NCBI GenBank assembly: GCA_028386065.3
Contig: JAKUCV010005619.1
Location: 1-64,000 of the forward strand
DNA length: 64,000 nucleotides
Direction of reading: 5' to 3'
DNA from: Turnera subulata
Taxonomy: Eukaryota; Streptophyta; Magnoliopsida; Malpighiales; Passifloraceae
How positions within the stretch are numbered: the stretch's first letter is position 1; every line of letters starts with the position of its first letter. Under the pieces are notes generated by a model that was given only the letters and a program-made list of their open reading frames with translations, made no database searches and had not been told where the DNA came from. The translations under genes were made by a program, and so were the position numbers. Positions 1 to 12,310 of the stretch are shown here, piece after piece.

Positions 1-411
1 TCTTCTTCTTTTTTTCTTCTTCTTTTCTTTCCTCTCTTCCTCTCCTGATTCCTTTCCACCGGCTTTAAACTGTGTTTTTTTTTTTTTTTACTATTAATCA
101 TGTGAACTCAAATAATGCAAATCCGTCCGTATTACGGGCGAGTCCGATCCGGACCAGAAAATGACCGATACCTCCTTAGTTATTTTCCGGTGTGATTTTT
201 CGAGAAATTTCGAAACCCGAAAAATACCAACTTAGGTTCGAAAAATCCGCGGAAAAATCACGAGCGCGGGAAAACTCTCGGTTTCGAAAAACGACTACCG
301 ATTTACCTCGAATTAATTGCCCGAGATTAATTCAACAGTAAATCGCGGTGAAACAATTTCTACAGTCCCGGTAAAAATCCAAAATTTTACCCGGGCTGTT
401 ACAATAATGGA
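1..411 (-). mobile_element. Ty3/gypsy-type LTR remnant (partial, 5' end at 411)
   Basis: Read on the minus strand, the segment begins at 411 with TGTAACAGCCCGG, the type of start typical of many plant Ty3/gypsy LTRs. It continues as moderately GC-rich DNA rich in CGAAA and CCGG words, unlike the AT-rich sequence on its other side. About 300 bases (roughly 113-411) have this character; the T-rich tract at 1-112 may or may not belong. No gag-pol reading frame, primer-binding site or second LTR is in the window, so it is either a solo LTR or the edge of an element lying to the left. The call rests on the terminal sequence and composition only. Confidence 0.5.
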
Positions 412-759
412 AGTGGCAATCAATCAGTGTTTTTTCTTAGTGGCACAATAGTGTATCGATATACATATATTCCTTTTACATCCTCCAAATATTCTGTTGT
501 CGAGAATCAGATAATTACATAGGTTAAATTTACTTTTTTTTTGGGTTTCACAATTTTGGAAGTAAATCTATATTTGCCTCGTCATTGGGGCAAATCTAAA
601 TATTTTAGGTTCCATATATTGAGCTTATATTAATTAATCGTCCCTACTAGGAAAACGTCAAAGCCTGCCTAAGCAAGGTTAGATTTTGAATAGACCAGTT
701 TGCCGAGTATTGACACGACATCTTGAGAAATTAGTAGGTATAAGTCAGAGATTTTCAAC

Positions 760-1260
760 CCATTTAGTTAAATGAGTCGACCCGACTTGGCACGAAAATT
801 AGCAGATCATGTCGTGGGTTGACCCGCCAATCCGATAGATATATATGTTTATGACCCAATTATATTTAGCGTATAGATATTTTATTGATTTAATATAAGA
901 CTTATTTAATATTTAAGGCAAAAGTTATTAAAATTATCTAAAATTAATTTTACAAATGCTTTAAAATATTATTACATTATGATTTTACAATTTATAATTT
1001 TATTTAATATAAAAAATCTAATTATATTCCTATATATCTAAAAAATATAACGATTTGTGCAAAATAGAAAAATTTCAAACTAATTTTTAAGCTGTTTAAT
1101 TTAATAGGTAATCTGCAGGTCAATCCGAACCTTATATAATAATAAACGAGTTGGACACGACACGACATGATTATCAAATAAGTTGAGTTGGGTTGAAAAA
1201 TTAAAACCTATTTAATTGTTCAATCCAACATGAACTTAAGACGACAACACGAATTACCAT
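760..1260. repeat. Decayed dispersed repeat with imperfect inverted ends
   Basis: The left part (ttcaaccca, then gagtcgacccgact, then atcatgtcgtgggttgaccc) is imperfectly mirrored near 1145-1200 (ggacacgacacgacatgatta, then gagttgggttgaa). Words such as cgacacgac and acacgaattaccat are common at the ends of non-autonomous dispersed repeats in eudicot genomes. The interior is AT-rich and non-coding. The class (hAT-like, other TIR element or LTR remnant) cannot be decided by eye. Confidence 0.35.
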
Positions 1261-1423
1261 CTCTAATTTTGAGTCCTTGTGTATATAAAAAAAATCTATA
1301 TTGAAAGATTCACGGACTATAACCAGATGCGCGCGGTCTGGGTCGCTTTGGAATTAATTGGGGCAAGCCCCGGAGACCGGAGGGGAAAAAAAATGAAAGG
1401 AAAATCTTAAAATCAGTTGGGAA

Positions 1424-1431
1424 TGACGTCA
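1424..1431. promoter_or_regulatory. Palindromic TGACGTCA (CRE/bZIP-type) site upstream of ALMT
   Basis: A perfect 8-bp palindrome TGACGTCA lies 426 bases before the ALMT start codon. This is the classical binding site for TGA and other bZIP factors. Whether it is used here is inference. Confidence 0.45.
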
Positions 1432-1856
1432 TAGTCAGGACAGGAAGCAGGAGGAGGACGTGTCCGTGGTTGGATTCCGTGGGCCCCATAGCCGAGAGCC
1501 CATTCTTACTTTTACTACCTCCAGAAGCAACTGTCAAGCTTTTGCGTCCTTCACCAACAACGACCCAAATGACAAGTCGTTCGCTTCTTCGAAGAAGGAA
1601 CAATCAACCAATTCAACTTTCGCTACAAATCCTACCAGATCATTATCATCTCCCACCCCACAAATTCCGTACTCAGTTAGTGATAGTACAAAAATCTATC
1701 AGTTCCCTTGTCATCATCTTTCTCCTTGTTTTTATCGTATGATTATTTTATCAGGCAAAGAAAAGCATGATTATTTTAATTGCAGGATCTAATCTAACGT
1801 CTGATAAAAGTATACAAATTTGGGCTGTAGATTCTTGCTACTAAGTGCTACTAGCC

Positions 1857-4800
1857 ATGGCTGCAAGAATGGGTTCTATTAGGTACAGTTTTGCAGAGAA
1901 GAGGGAGAGGCTGCTTTCCAGCAAGGGTTACTCGGTTTTGGGGTTTGCTAACATAGAGGAACTGCAGGGTGGGCCTAGAAACCGCTCAAAGTATGAAGCT
2001 TTTAAGGATAATGTTGCTGGGTTTTGGAGGACGGTTAAAGATGTTGCCTTTAAGGGGTATGAGATGGGCAGAAAGGATCCCAGGAAGATTGTGTTCTCGG
2101 CCAAGGTGGGTTTGGCTTTGATGCTTATTTCTTTGCTCATTTTCATGAAGGAGCCAATCAAAGAGCTCAGCCAGCACTATGTTTGGGCTATTCTCACGGT
2201 TGTGGTCATCTTTGAGTTCAGTATAGGTAACTTTGTTGTCTCTTGCTCTGCCTCTCTTCTCTGTTCTTAGGTGGATGGATTTATGTCTTGTCATGGTGGG
2301 TTTTGTTAGTTATGCTATGTCGTGGTGATTTATTATGGGAAAATGCTGGACCTGGAGTCACAGTAATGGAGATGTTTTCATTGCATGGATTATCGGTTCA
2401 TAACTGCACTGTAGCTCGTTGCTCTATTTCCTAGTGCATTTCTTTTTTAATTTTTTTAATACTAGTTAGTCGATGTTGAATTAATGTGGCTAAGTGAGTA
2501 ATACCACTGGCGTGAAGTATTTTTGAGAAATTCTCTGTCCCCCAATGTTACTGTTTGAGAAGATACCAAATTCTCTCTTCTAGAAGTAGGAACTAATTCG
2601 ATGGGTGTTTTGGTCTGGTTTTATTGTGCATGCCCATTGCAGATCTTATCTTTACTTTTCTCTTCTTTCCTTTAGTTGTTATGCAGGTTTAATTGAATGC
2701 ATTCGTTTCCTTGTATTCTGTGTCTCCAACATAAGATGAACAGATTTCCTCTGTCCTTCTGTGTTTTTCACTATAATCTTTCTGCAGGAGCAACTCTTAG
2801 CAAAGGTCTTAACCGTGGGATTGGGACGTTATCAGCTGGAGGGCTTGCTCTGGGCATTGCAGAGCTGTCTCGACTGGCTGGAGAGTGGGAAGAGGAAGTT
2901 ATTGTTTTCAGCATATTCTCTGCAGGTTTTTATTTCACAACCACTGTTGTATACTATCATTTTGACCCGGATTACGCGTATCATCTTTCCCCGATGCTTT
3001 GTGATTGCCAGGGTTTCTTGCAACTTATGCAAAACTGTACCCATCAATGAAGCCTTACGAATACGGGTTTCGGGTGTTCCTATTGACATATTGCTTAGTG
3101 ATGGTCTCTGGGTATAAAACAAAGGAATTTATCCATGCTGCTGTTTCAAGATTTTTGCTCATTGCCTTGGGAGCTGGAGTTGGTTTGGCAATAAACATAT
3201 GCATTTACCCAATCTGGGCTGGGGAGGACTTGCACAACTTAGTAGCAAAAAATTTCACAAGCGTGGCAAATTCTTTGGAAGGTTGATTTCTGTTACATTT
3301 ATCATTAATTATTAATATTCATATAGAATTGATTGAATTGTTGAAACGTTTTAGTTGCAAGATCGTTGTCTTTTCACTTCATTATTTGGACGTAAATGAT
3401 TCTATGAGCCTAATGTTTAGGTTGTGTTAAGGAGTACCTTCGTTGTGGTGGATATGAAAGGATTCCTTCGAAAATCCTTCACTACCAAGCTTCTGATGAC
3501 CCACTTTACAGTGGCTACCGAGCAGCCGTAGAATCTACAAGCCAAGAGGATGCACTGGTACTTTTTTATCACAGTATATTAAATGTGACAGTACAGTGCA
3601 AATTGTACTAACTGTTTCTTTCTTTAATTTTTTCTTTTCCTCACTTGAAGATGGGTTTTGCAATTTGGGAGCCTCCTCATGGTCCTTATAGGTCATTTAA
3701 GTATCCATGGAAGAATTATGTTGAAGTAAGTGGTGCGCTAAGACACTGTGCTTTCATGGTCATGGCATTGCATGGATGTATACTGTCGGAAATACAGGTA
3801 GTTAGTCTTTTTCCTTCTGGCTTTATTGTAGCCTTTTTTAAAATAGAAAGTGACCTGATTATAACCATAACCATTTGTGTTTAGGACACCTTGATAGGCC
3901 TAAAGATATTATTGTCTGGCGCCCTGGAACTAATACCTGTTTATAACTTTATCCATTTACCTTAGGGTACCTCGCTAGGCCTTAAGATAACATGATCTGG
4001 CGTCCTAGGATTACTACATTTCTCCTTTCAACTCATTATTGGTGAAGTATATGATTTACATCCTGAAATGCCCTCATTTTTTAGCTTTTACATCAGAGTG
4101 AAACAATATACTCTCTTTTCTCTTCTCGGAATGCTCTTTCTTTTCTCGATAGAGGTAGATAAAATCAGCTGGTGCCTGGTGGTGTATTGGTAAATAATAC
4201 TTCACAATACATGCTCCTATGGATATGGAAAGCGGTAGTTTTATATACTAGCTTACATCCACGTTTATCATGCAAATTTTATGACTTTTGCACATAAGAG
4301 AATGCCCTTATCTCCTTGCAAATCATGTCGAAGTAGTTTGTGATTGCGCATTATGTGATAATTCTTATTTTACAAAATAAAGTTTTGCTGTTTGAATGTA
4401 TAGGCTCCTGCTGAACGAAGACAGGTATTTCGCAAGGAGATGCAAAGAGTAGGCTTCGAAGGGGCTAAGGTGTTGCGTGAAATTGGTACCAAAATAAAGA
4501 AGATGGAAAAACTAGGTCCAGTCGACATACTTAATGAAGTTAGTGACGCTGCCGAAGAGTTACAAAAAAAGATCGACCGGAAATCGTATCTTCTTGTCAA
4601 TTCTGAGCACTGGGAAATAGGAAATAGGGAAAAGGAAATGGGAGAACCTCAAGAGTCACTGAACTTTGATGATGAGGAAAATAAAGTCCTAGAGCACAAA
4701 TCCCGTAGTGAAGCTGTGCTTGATCTCAGATCGATCACCATACCGAAAAATTGGGATGATCCGATCAATACCATGGATTCGAAGTCCACCTTGTCTCCAG

Positions 4801-5105
4801 ATCCTCCGTACAACCCCATGCTTAAGAAACAGATATCTATGCAGGCACGTCCTTCACCCAATGCAAATGCACGTCCACAAGTAGTAGAAGAAGAATCGAA
4901 AACATACGAGAGTGCTAGTGCATTATCTTTAGCGACATTCTCATCACTTCTGATTGAATTTGTTGCAAGGCTGCAAAATGTTGTGGACTCGTTTGAAGTA
5001 CTAAGTGAAAAGGCAAATTTCAAAGAACCAGTTGATGAGCTTCCAGGAACACAGACTAACAGGTTTTGGAACAGACTCTATGGAATTTTGAAGTTTTGGA
5101 ACTAG
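1857..5105 (+). CDS. ALMT9-like: Aluminium-activated malate transporter, ALMT9 clade (vacuolar anion channel)
   Basis: Six exons: 1857-2226, 2788-2925, 3012-3281, 3421-3557, 3651-3797 and 4404-5105, giving 587 residues with all GT-AG junctions in phase. The start is the ATG at 1857 in a GCCATGG context; upstream in-frame sequence is not conserved. The N-terminal half carries the ALMT membrane domain (hydrophobic segments from about residue 84, e.g. [13 protein letters not shown]), then the family signature WEPPHGPYR near residues 311-319. The C-terminal half (from about 355) is a long soluble domain starting [15 protein letters not shown] and containing [13 protein letters not shown]. The sequence tracks Arabidopsis ALMT9 (about 598 aa) nearly end to end, so a tonoplast malate/chloride channel involved in vacuolar anion storage or guard-cell function is inferred. 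Only the very C-terminus differs. ALMT4/6-type identity is possible. Confidence 0.93.
3883..4016 (+). repeat. Imperfect tandem duplication inside ALMT intron 5
   Basis: Two related units of about 55 bases lie some 78 bases apart: taggacaccttgataggcct... with tctggcgccct, and tagggtacctcgctaggcct... with tctggcgtcct. Both are in the 606-base intron between 3797 and 4404. They may derive from one small repeat copied locally; no coding potential. Confidence 0.45.
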
Positions 5106-6440
5106 CAGGTAAGCGTTGAGCAAGGCTGCGAAAGAACTGCACGTTTTGAGAAGGATAGCCAGCTGAATTTTGTTTGCTTCAGGTCTGAAAAAGCGATACG
5201 ATGAAAATGCTCGTTTTCTGCTTCTGATCCGATGGCAGATTTTCCTGCAAATTCATACACTACATTCTCAAACTTGTCCAATAGAAGTTGTAAAAGGCAG
5301 GAGGATCAAAGGAGTAGGATATCTAAAGTTGATGGAGGGATTTGCGGTTAGAATGGACTAGTAAGCTAACTCTGCAGTAATATTCTGATTCCTATGTATC
5401 CACTATAAGTAATTCCACTAAGATGTTACTTATTAACTCAAAAAGTTGGGGACAAAGATTGACGTCCAGATGTAATTCTTCCACTGTCAAGTATGGTAGA
5501 ATTTATTGTTAAAGTAAAGGTATGGTATATGTTTCTTAATTCATTTTTCCAAATTTGTATTTCCATTTCTCTAATTGCCGTTCATTCTTCCTTGGATGTT
5601 TCTGAAAATGAAAGAAAAATAGATAATGATGTGTAGCATGGGCTCATAGAAGATCATTAACTGTATGTTCTTTCTATCTAGAGTGGAAAGAAGAAAAATT
5701 GTTTAAGACGCGATTTCAGTTGTCATTTGCAACTCTGCCATGATTGAAATAAAAAAGGATTCAGAAGATAAGAATTATTAACTTCATTGTCAGAGAATTC
5801 ATCTAAGAAAAAAGCAACAGTAAGAATAAAAGAAATACACCCAGAAACTAATAATGAATAATCTGAAAAAACTCGTTTCTTGTTCAGCTTCCATTAAAGC
5901 AGAATTTATGGAAATTATTCAGAACATTCCCCTCTATAGGAACACTAAATAAATACTACTAGTAATTACGAAGAAGATCCTCTCTCTTTCTTTTTTTATG
6001 CAATCAAAACAAGTTGCATAAAAAAAGAAAAAGTAACACAGAAGTCCCGTATTGGTCATTACACCTTCTGGGCTGGGGTAAAACGGTCATGATAATAATA
6101 CGGGCCGGGCAGAAAGAAAGGATTTGAAATTCCCGTCAGTCCTTTCACTTCCCATTTTTATATTTTGTCCGAAGAAGAAAAATACATTCCACGGTGATTA
6201 ACGGGAAAAATTATAAACAAAACAAAACAAAACAAAAATAATAATACTATAACAATTAAAATAAAGTTTGCAACAAAAAAAAATAAAATCTATTAAAGCA
6301 AACACCTTTCGCAAATTGCATCTTCCCTTCTCTCCCTCCTCCTCCAGGCCTCCACTCTCTCTCTTTCATTTTCTCTTTCTTCTTCGACAGATCCAAAACT
6401 CCACATTTCGGGGTCTATCTATTCTTCTCCTCCAACCGCC
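5106..6440. other. Intergenic: ALMT 3' flank and PP2A-A promoter/leader
   Basis: ALMT 3'-UTR-like AT-rich DNA, then the PP2A scaffold gene's upstream region. From about 6310 the sequence is rich in CT-runs (tctctccctcctcctcc, ctctctctctttc), typical of a plant 5' leader, running to the ATG at 6441. No other gene is seen; ORFs at 5170-5361 and 6268-6495 are unsupported. Confidence 0.6.
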
Positions 6441-9400
6441 ATGGCCATGGTCGACGAGCCGCTCTACCCGATCGCCGTCCTCATCGACGAGCTGAAGAAC
6501 GACGACATTCAGCTCCGCCTCAACTCGATCCGCCGCCTCTCCACCATCGCCCGCGCCCTCGGGGAGGAGCGCACCCGCAAGGAGCTCATCCCTTTCCTCA
6601 GCGAGAACAACGACGACGACGACGAGGTCCTCCTCGCCATGGCCGAGGAGCTCGGCGGCTTCGTCCCCTTCGTCGGAGGGGTCGACCACGCCACCGTCCT
6701 CCTCCCCCCTCTCGAGATCCTCTCCACCGTCGAGGAGACCTGCGTCCGCGACAAGTCCGTCGACTCCCTCTGCCGCATCGCTGCCCAGATGCGGGACCAG
6801 GACCTCGTCGACAGCTTCATTCCCATGGTCAAGGTTGGTTATCTCTGTACTTGTATTGCTTCTCTTCGTTAATTTTTTTTCTGCATTGGTTGGTTGGTTG
6901 ATTGATTGATTGATTGATTTAGTGATTGCATGTTTTTCATTTTCTTTTCTTTGTTTCTCGTTTTCATTTTCCAGAGGTTGGCTTCGGGCGAGTGGTTCAC
7001 GGCTAGGGTTTCCTCTTGCGGATTGTTCCACGTGGCGTATCCCAGTGCGCCGGAAGGATTGAGGACGGAACTCAGGACAATTTACAATCAGTTGTGTCAG
7101 GATGATATGCCCATGGTGAGGAGATCTGCTGCTTCGAATTTAGGGAAGTTTGCTGCTACTGTTGAGCCATCTTTTCTGAAGACTGATATCATGTCAATTT
7201 TTGAGGATTTGACACAAGACGGTATGCATTGCTTTTTCATTGTATTTTCTCTACTGGATCAATTACTGCTTTGTAGCCTAGATCAGCAATTTGTCGTTTT
7301 AAGTGATGGTGTTGTTTTGTTGAGTTGGGATGTGAAATGTATCTCCATGTGTATCGTTGTTCCAGATCAAGATTCCGTTCGGTTATTGGCTGTTGAGGGT
7401 TGTGCAGCACTTGGAAAGTTATTGGAACCTCAAGATTGTGTAGCACATATTCTACCTGTCATTGTTAATTTCTCTCAGGTACAACATGGTTAGCCTTTGT
7501 ATTTTCTGGTTTTGTTAGAACATTTAATGATCTTTTACTAGATGAGCAATCAATAATTATGAAACGGCTTCTTTGCCTGTTGTCATCTAATATCGCTTGG
7601 AAGTATAAGTTGTAAAATGTTATTTGCTTTGGCAATCCTGCTTTGATATAATAAATTTTACTTTGCTTGCAGGATAAGTCTTGGCGGGTAAGATACATGG
7701 TGGCAAATCAATTATATGAGCTATGCGAAGCTGTTGGTCCTGAACCTACCAGGTAATCCATTTTAAGCTGTGTGTTACTTTCAATTTGCTTACTACATTA
7801 ATATCTTTCCATCTGTTTAGTAATCTGCACTTAGTTACTTCTTTTGTCACTTCTTAATTGAATAATTAATCCAAAAAGGTTTTTCTCAAATGGTTTACTT
7901 TTTCTGTTGTGTTTTCTTTTGATAGATATTTATGATAGTGATGGAGTAATAGCTCTTCTCTCAGTTCTTAATTTGAGGTGTTATGTATTTTAGGTCGGAC
8001 CTGGTTCCTGCATATGTGCGGCTTCTTCGTGATAATGAAGCTGAAGTGCGAATAGCTGCTGCAGGAAAAGTTACCAAATTTTGCCGGATCCTGAGTCCGG
8101 AACTTGCAATCCAGCATATTCTTCCCTGCGTGAAGGTGCATACTCATGAAGTAGTTTTTCTTTCGAAAATACGATTGATTCTTGAAGTTAGCAGGTATAA
8201 CCAGGCCCGGTACAGTGATACAACAACATTGAAGCTAATTTTTAAAGTTTCTGTTGTAGGATCTGTCCACCGATTCATCCCAACACGTCCGGTCTGCTTT
8301 GGCTTCTGTAATAATGGGCATGGCACCAGTTTTGGGAAAGGTAAGCATTCTACCTTCTGATGCCCTGTTGACGTTCTGGTCATGTTTTCCTTGCCCATAT
8401 TGTATTGCTTTACAGCGGTTGCAACTAGTAAACCTTTTCTCCTTTTCTTTTTATTCTTGTTGGTTTCCCTCTTCTAATTTTAGATTCCAACTATTGGATG
8501 TGTTGCTGTTGTGCTTTATTGCAAGTGAACTACTTTAAGACGTTTAATCTTTTAAGGCCTGGTACGATTGGTGTATCCAAAAATTTTTATGTCATGCTTA
8601 TTGCTATTGGCTTGCTTGTTAACTTTTCTTTACAGCATAACCCTTGATCAAGTCTGAAAGACAATGGATGTTGTTGTTTTCCTGAGAAATTGCACTTTTT
8701 ATTTATCCTTACTTGCCATTTGTTCAATTTGTGGTACTTTTTCCTTAACAGAGGAATTTTCTGTCTATCTCACTTTTAACATAGGTTCTTTGGATTGTAG
8801 GATGCTACAATTGAGCAACTACTCCCTATTTTCCTCTCTCTATTGAAAGATGAGTTTCCAGACGTTAGACTGAATATTATCAGCAAGCTTGATCAAGTTA
8901 ACCAGGTTTGTTATGGCTATTTTGATGTATTAAGTGAGTTTATACGTACGTGCTGAAGAGTTTTTCCGGTCTCAAATAGTTCACATAAAAAACTCAGAAC
9001 ATTCTTGATTATGACAGTGATTGCACTCGGTTCTTGTTTCCGTATGTGAATTATGCGTCTCTCTTTTTTAGTTTATGTTACTTTACTGAAGCATTTAATC
9101 ATCAGAGGTGATATTTCATTGTTCTCTCACATCAAACAGAGAAACAGGAAATATATGTGGACTGACTATGCCTCTTACTTTTCTACTCTGTAAGCCTGTA
9201 AATGGATTGGATTGATGGAGAAACACAGGCTGATTCAGTAAAGAAATTCTCTATAATATTTGTATGTTCTTCTGTCATTGTGTTGTTTTCCATTTAGGTT
9301 ATAGGATGTAATCTATCTATGGACAAGGAAATAGGTTTGGTACAGGGCTGTTTAGATTCTGGCTTTAGCACCTTCTGGCTTGCCCTTGCATGGGATGGTT

Positions 9401-10904
9401 GCTTTTTATGAAGTCTGGTTTCTAATGAGTTGTAAAGAGTTGTCATTGGTCTGTAAATTCATGGAGATGTTCTTTACCTGATATTGATTCTGGTTCTCTC
9501 CTAACCTTTGCTATGTCTTATCTTTTGGGTTGCAATGCAGGTGATTGGAATTGATTTGCTTTCCCAGTCACTATTACCAGCAATTGTCGAGCTTGCAGAG
9601 GATAGACACTGGAGGGTCCGGCTCGCTATCATAGAGTACATACCATTATTGGCCAGTCAGTTGGGTGTACAGTTTTTTGATGATAAGCTTGGTGCCCTTT
9701 GCATGCAATGGTTAAAAGATAAGGTTTGTTTTGCATAATTCACTGGAAAAAATTTATATTTGTTGCTTTTGCCTTATTGTTCTTCACCTACAAAGACACT
9801 GTACCCCTAGTCTTATACATGACATCGGGCCATATTGTTTCTAATGCTTCTATCCCAGCTCCTACAAAGCATGATCTTCTGTTGCTAACATCCTGGATAA
9901 CATCCCCTTACTAACCATATTGGTAATTTTAGGTCTACTCAATCCGTGATGCGGCTGCTAACAATGTGAAGCGCCTTGCTGAAGAGTTTGGAGCAGAATG
10001 GGCAATGCAGCACATAGTTCCTCAGGTTTGTCTCACTATGCATCAGTTTTTTGGTTTCCGACCAATCAGATCATTGCAAGATGTTCATATCCTACATCTC
10101 TATTAGGTGATTTACTAAAGAAATTTCACAGTTGGGAGAACTCTAGGCTGTTGATTCCAGATATGATGTCAGTTACAAGTCCTACTTTGTCACTAAATGC
10201 TATACACCAAAAAGAAAATAATTCAATTCTACACAATCATTGATACTTCCAATTCTTATCTATATTTTGGTTTAATATTAGTGTCTCTGCCTCCTTTGTA
10301 CTTTGTTCACAGGTATTGGACATGATCAATAGCCCACACTACTTGTATCGGATGACCATTTTACACGCAGTCTCTCTACTTGCTCCTGTTTTGGGCTCAG
10401 AAATTACTTGTTCCAAACTTCTTCCTGTGGTTGTCGAGGCATCAAAGGATAGGTAATGTAGCTGGATACTAAAACTTCATTGCAAACTAAATGTTGTCCT
10501 CTTTGTCATTAACTTGAGAACTCGGAGCTGAGAGTTGGGTTGCTGTGACAGGGTACCCAACATGAAGTTCAATGTGGCCAAAGTGTTGCAGTGTCTTATT
10601 CCTATAGTTGATCAGTCTGTAAGTGCAGTTGCTAATACATTCTTCAAATTGTTTAAACCAAAGGATCATTACCCTTACTGATTCTGAAATTGAAAGGAAC
10701 TATGAATTAATCCTGTATAACTTTAAAATAACTCACTATATCCCTGGTCGGGAAGGTGCTGATTGTACTTCTTGAACAATGCAGGTGGTGGAGAACACAA
10801 TTCGTCCATGTTTGGTTGATCTGAGTGAAGATCCTGATGTTGATGTCAGATTCTTTGCTACACAAGCTCTGCAGTCAAGTGATCAAGTCATGATGTCTAG
10901 CTAG
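6441..10904 (+). CDS. PP2AA: Protein phosphatase 2A 65-kDa regulatory (scaffold) subunit A
   Basis: Twelve exons: 6441-6833, 6975-7221, 7366-7478, 7673-7752, 7994-8135, 8260-8340, 8801-8905, 9541-9723, 9933-10025, 10313-10452, 10552-10618 and 10785-10904. They encode 587 residues, exactly the usual length of plant PP2A-A proteins. It opens [19 protein letters not shown] and ends in the typical MSS tail. HEAT repeats run throughout (e.g. [38 protein letters not shown]). The protein is the solenoid scaffold joining the PP2A catalytic C subunit to regulatory B subunits; Arabidopsis members (RCN1/PP2AA1-3) act in auxin transport, ABA and ethylene signalling. Two in-frame ATGs (6441 and 6447) are plausible starts; homologues usually begin at MAMVDEP. 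Exon 1 is much more GC-rich than the rest. Which paralogue it represents cannot be decided by eye. Confidence 0.96.
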
Positions 10905-11560
10905 ATTGATTTTTGTAATTAGGCATTTTATTCATTTTCGTTTCTCATTTTTTCTCCTTACAATTCAGTTGTTCAGGTTGCTTACAGATGCGTGTAACGT
11001 CTTACCCAAGGTTCTAGAACTTCCAGTCGTAACATTTTGTTCATCTCTATATTGTACCTCAGCAGTTCACATGTATCTTTTGGTGCTAATACTACGTCCC
11101 CATCTGTATTACAGTCTTCTTCAATTAATTTGAGCTTATTTCTGTTTTGTGCAACTAATTTGAGTTCATTCTTGTTTCAAGTAATACTCAACTAGAGTGG
11201 CGCAGATATTTCATTGGAGCCACTATCTGGAAGGGGCAAAGGTGCTAGATAATGGCACGCAACTATCATTGATTTTACAGGTTTTCATTTTTAGGATTGA
11301 AGAACAAAACACGTGAAACAGTTTATACGACTTTACATCTTAATATTCACAACAAAGAAAAAGTAATTGGCGAGTGCCATGGTGTGATGGTGTTGGGTCT
11401 TAAATTTCAAGAACTGGCATTGCATTTGCTTGATGCCAATTGATACAAAATCTTTCATTAAAAGTCAAGGGAAAAGAGTTGGCTTTGAGCTAGAAAGAAT
11501 AAAGAAAATTTAAAACAAAATGAACGAGTTGGCTTGGTTTTGTAGAAAATAAACTCAAAT
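10905..11560. other. PP2A-A 3' flank
   Basis: AT-rich sequence following the PP2A-A stop, expected to contain its 3' UTR. Nothing else recognisable up to the edge of the Mutator-like element at 11561. Confidence 0.55.
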
Positions 11561-11765
11561 GGATAATTACATTTTGACCTCCTGTATTTCGGTTTATTTT
11601 TGAGTCACCCCCTGAACTTTTTTTTTCATCAATCGACCACCTAAATTCCTAATTTCATGCAATTGACCCCCTCCGTCAGAAATCTTAGGTTACAGTTAAA
11701 TGATTTAACGGAATTCGGGGATGAGTGACACGTGGCGAAATCTTAATCATTAAACACTTTTTCTA
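11561..11765 (+). repeat. Left terminal inverted repeat of MULE copy 1 (end type A)
   Basis: Pairs with 13089-13291 in inverted orientation. Shared blocks: taattacattttgacc, ggtttatttttgagtcaccccctgaac, atcaatcgaccacct, catgcaattgaccccctccgt and a G-box word gacacgtggc at 11727-11736. The inner part contains agaaatcttaggttacagtt, which is found at only one end of each element (type A). Confidence 0.85.
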
Positions 11766-11994
11766 TTTTCAATTTTTAAAAATTTTTGGACAAAAATAAA
11801 TTAAAAATATAATAAAAAAGAAAAAAAAAGGAAAGAAGTTAATAAAGATTAATACCCAACTACCCCCTCTCTCCTGCCTCCCCCTCCCTCTCCCTCCCCT
11901 CATCGCCCCCAAGCACTTCGCCGCAACCACCCACGTCCATCATAGCCGCCGCCGCCACCGACTGAACTTCCCAAATTTCGCCTTTGCCAAACCC

Positions 11995-12310
11995 GACCCG
12001 GCCCCGTTTGTGACCCTGATAGCCTCCCTCATGCCCTCCAACGAGCAGCGATCCCAGGTAGAGCTCCTCCTTCTTTCCCCACACCCATGGTCGCTGCCCT
12101 CCTCTGCAAGCTCCTCACCCACCCCGCCTCTCCCCCGCCACCCAGTCCTCCTTTAAATCCACCCTCCTTACCTCCATCCGCCACGAGCAGGCCAAATCCA
12201 TCGCCAAGAAGCTCTGTGGCATCGTCTCCGAGCTCGCCTCCAGCATTCTCCCCGAAAATGCCTGGCCGGAGCTCCTCCCCTTCATGTTTCAGTGCGCCTC
12301 CTCCGATTAA
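11995..12310 (+). pseudogene. Captured importin-5/karyopherin beta-3 (IMB3) fragment, frameshifted
   Basis: Three short blocks in three different frames match the N-terminal region of plant importin beta-3 in the right order. From 11995: DPAPFVTLIASLMPSNEQRSQ and, after a deletion of coding sequence, LLLLSPHP. From 12087: MVAALLCKLLT, matching MAAVLLRKQLT. From 12146: SSFKSTLLTSIRHEQAKSI, then AKKLCGIVSELASSILPEN and AWPELLPFMFQC, ending at a stop near 12308. The blocks lie in an intronless, GC-rich stretch inside the TIR element. At least two frameshifts and one internal deletion mean no functional importin is made. The identification is by recall of the family, not a search, but the last block is long and well conserved. 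Confidence 0.8.

Larger units (their letters stand above)
412..1856. other. Intergenic region and 5' flank of the ALMT gene
   Basis: No supportable gene is present. Short reading frames near 1310-1800 lack recognisable domains and overlap each other on both strands. The stretch 760-1260 looks like a decayed dispersed repeat (listed separately). A TATA-like run (gtatataaaa) lies near 1279-1290. The last 430 bases should hold the ALMT promoter and leader. Confidence 0.6.

Noticed and set aside
1310..1792. Overlapping short ORFs upstream of the ALMT gene
   Set aside because: No conserved domain and conflicting strands; more likely promoter or leader sequence.
6366..7031. 221-codon minus-strand ORF opposite PP2A-A exon 1
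   Set aside because: Antisense of a GC-rich exon; it crosses the exon-intron junction and is Glu/Val/Asp-biased, with no homology.
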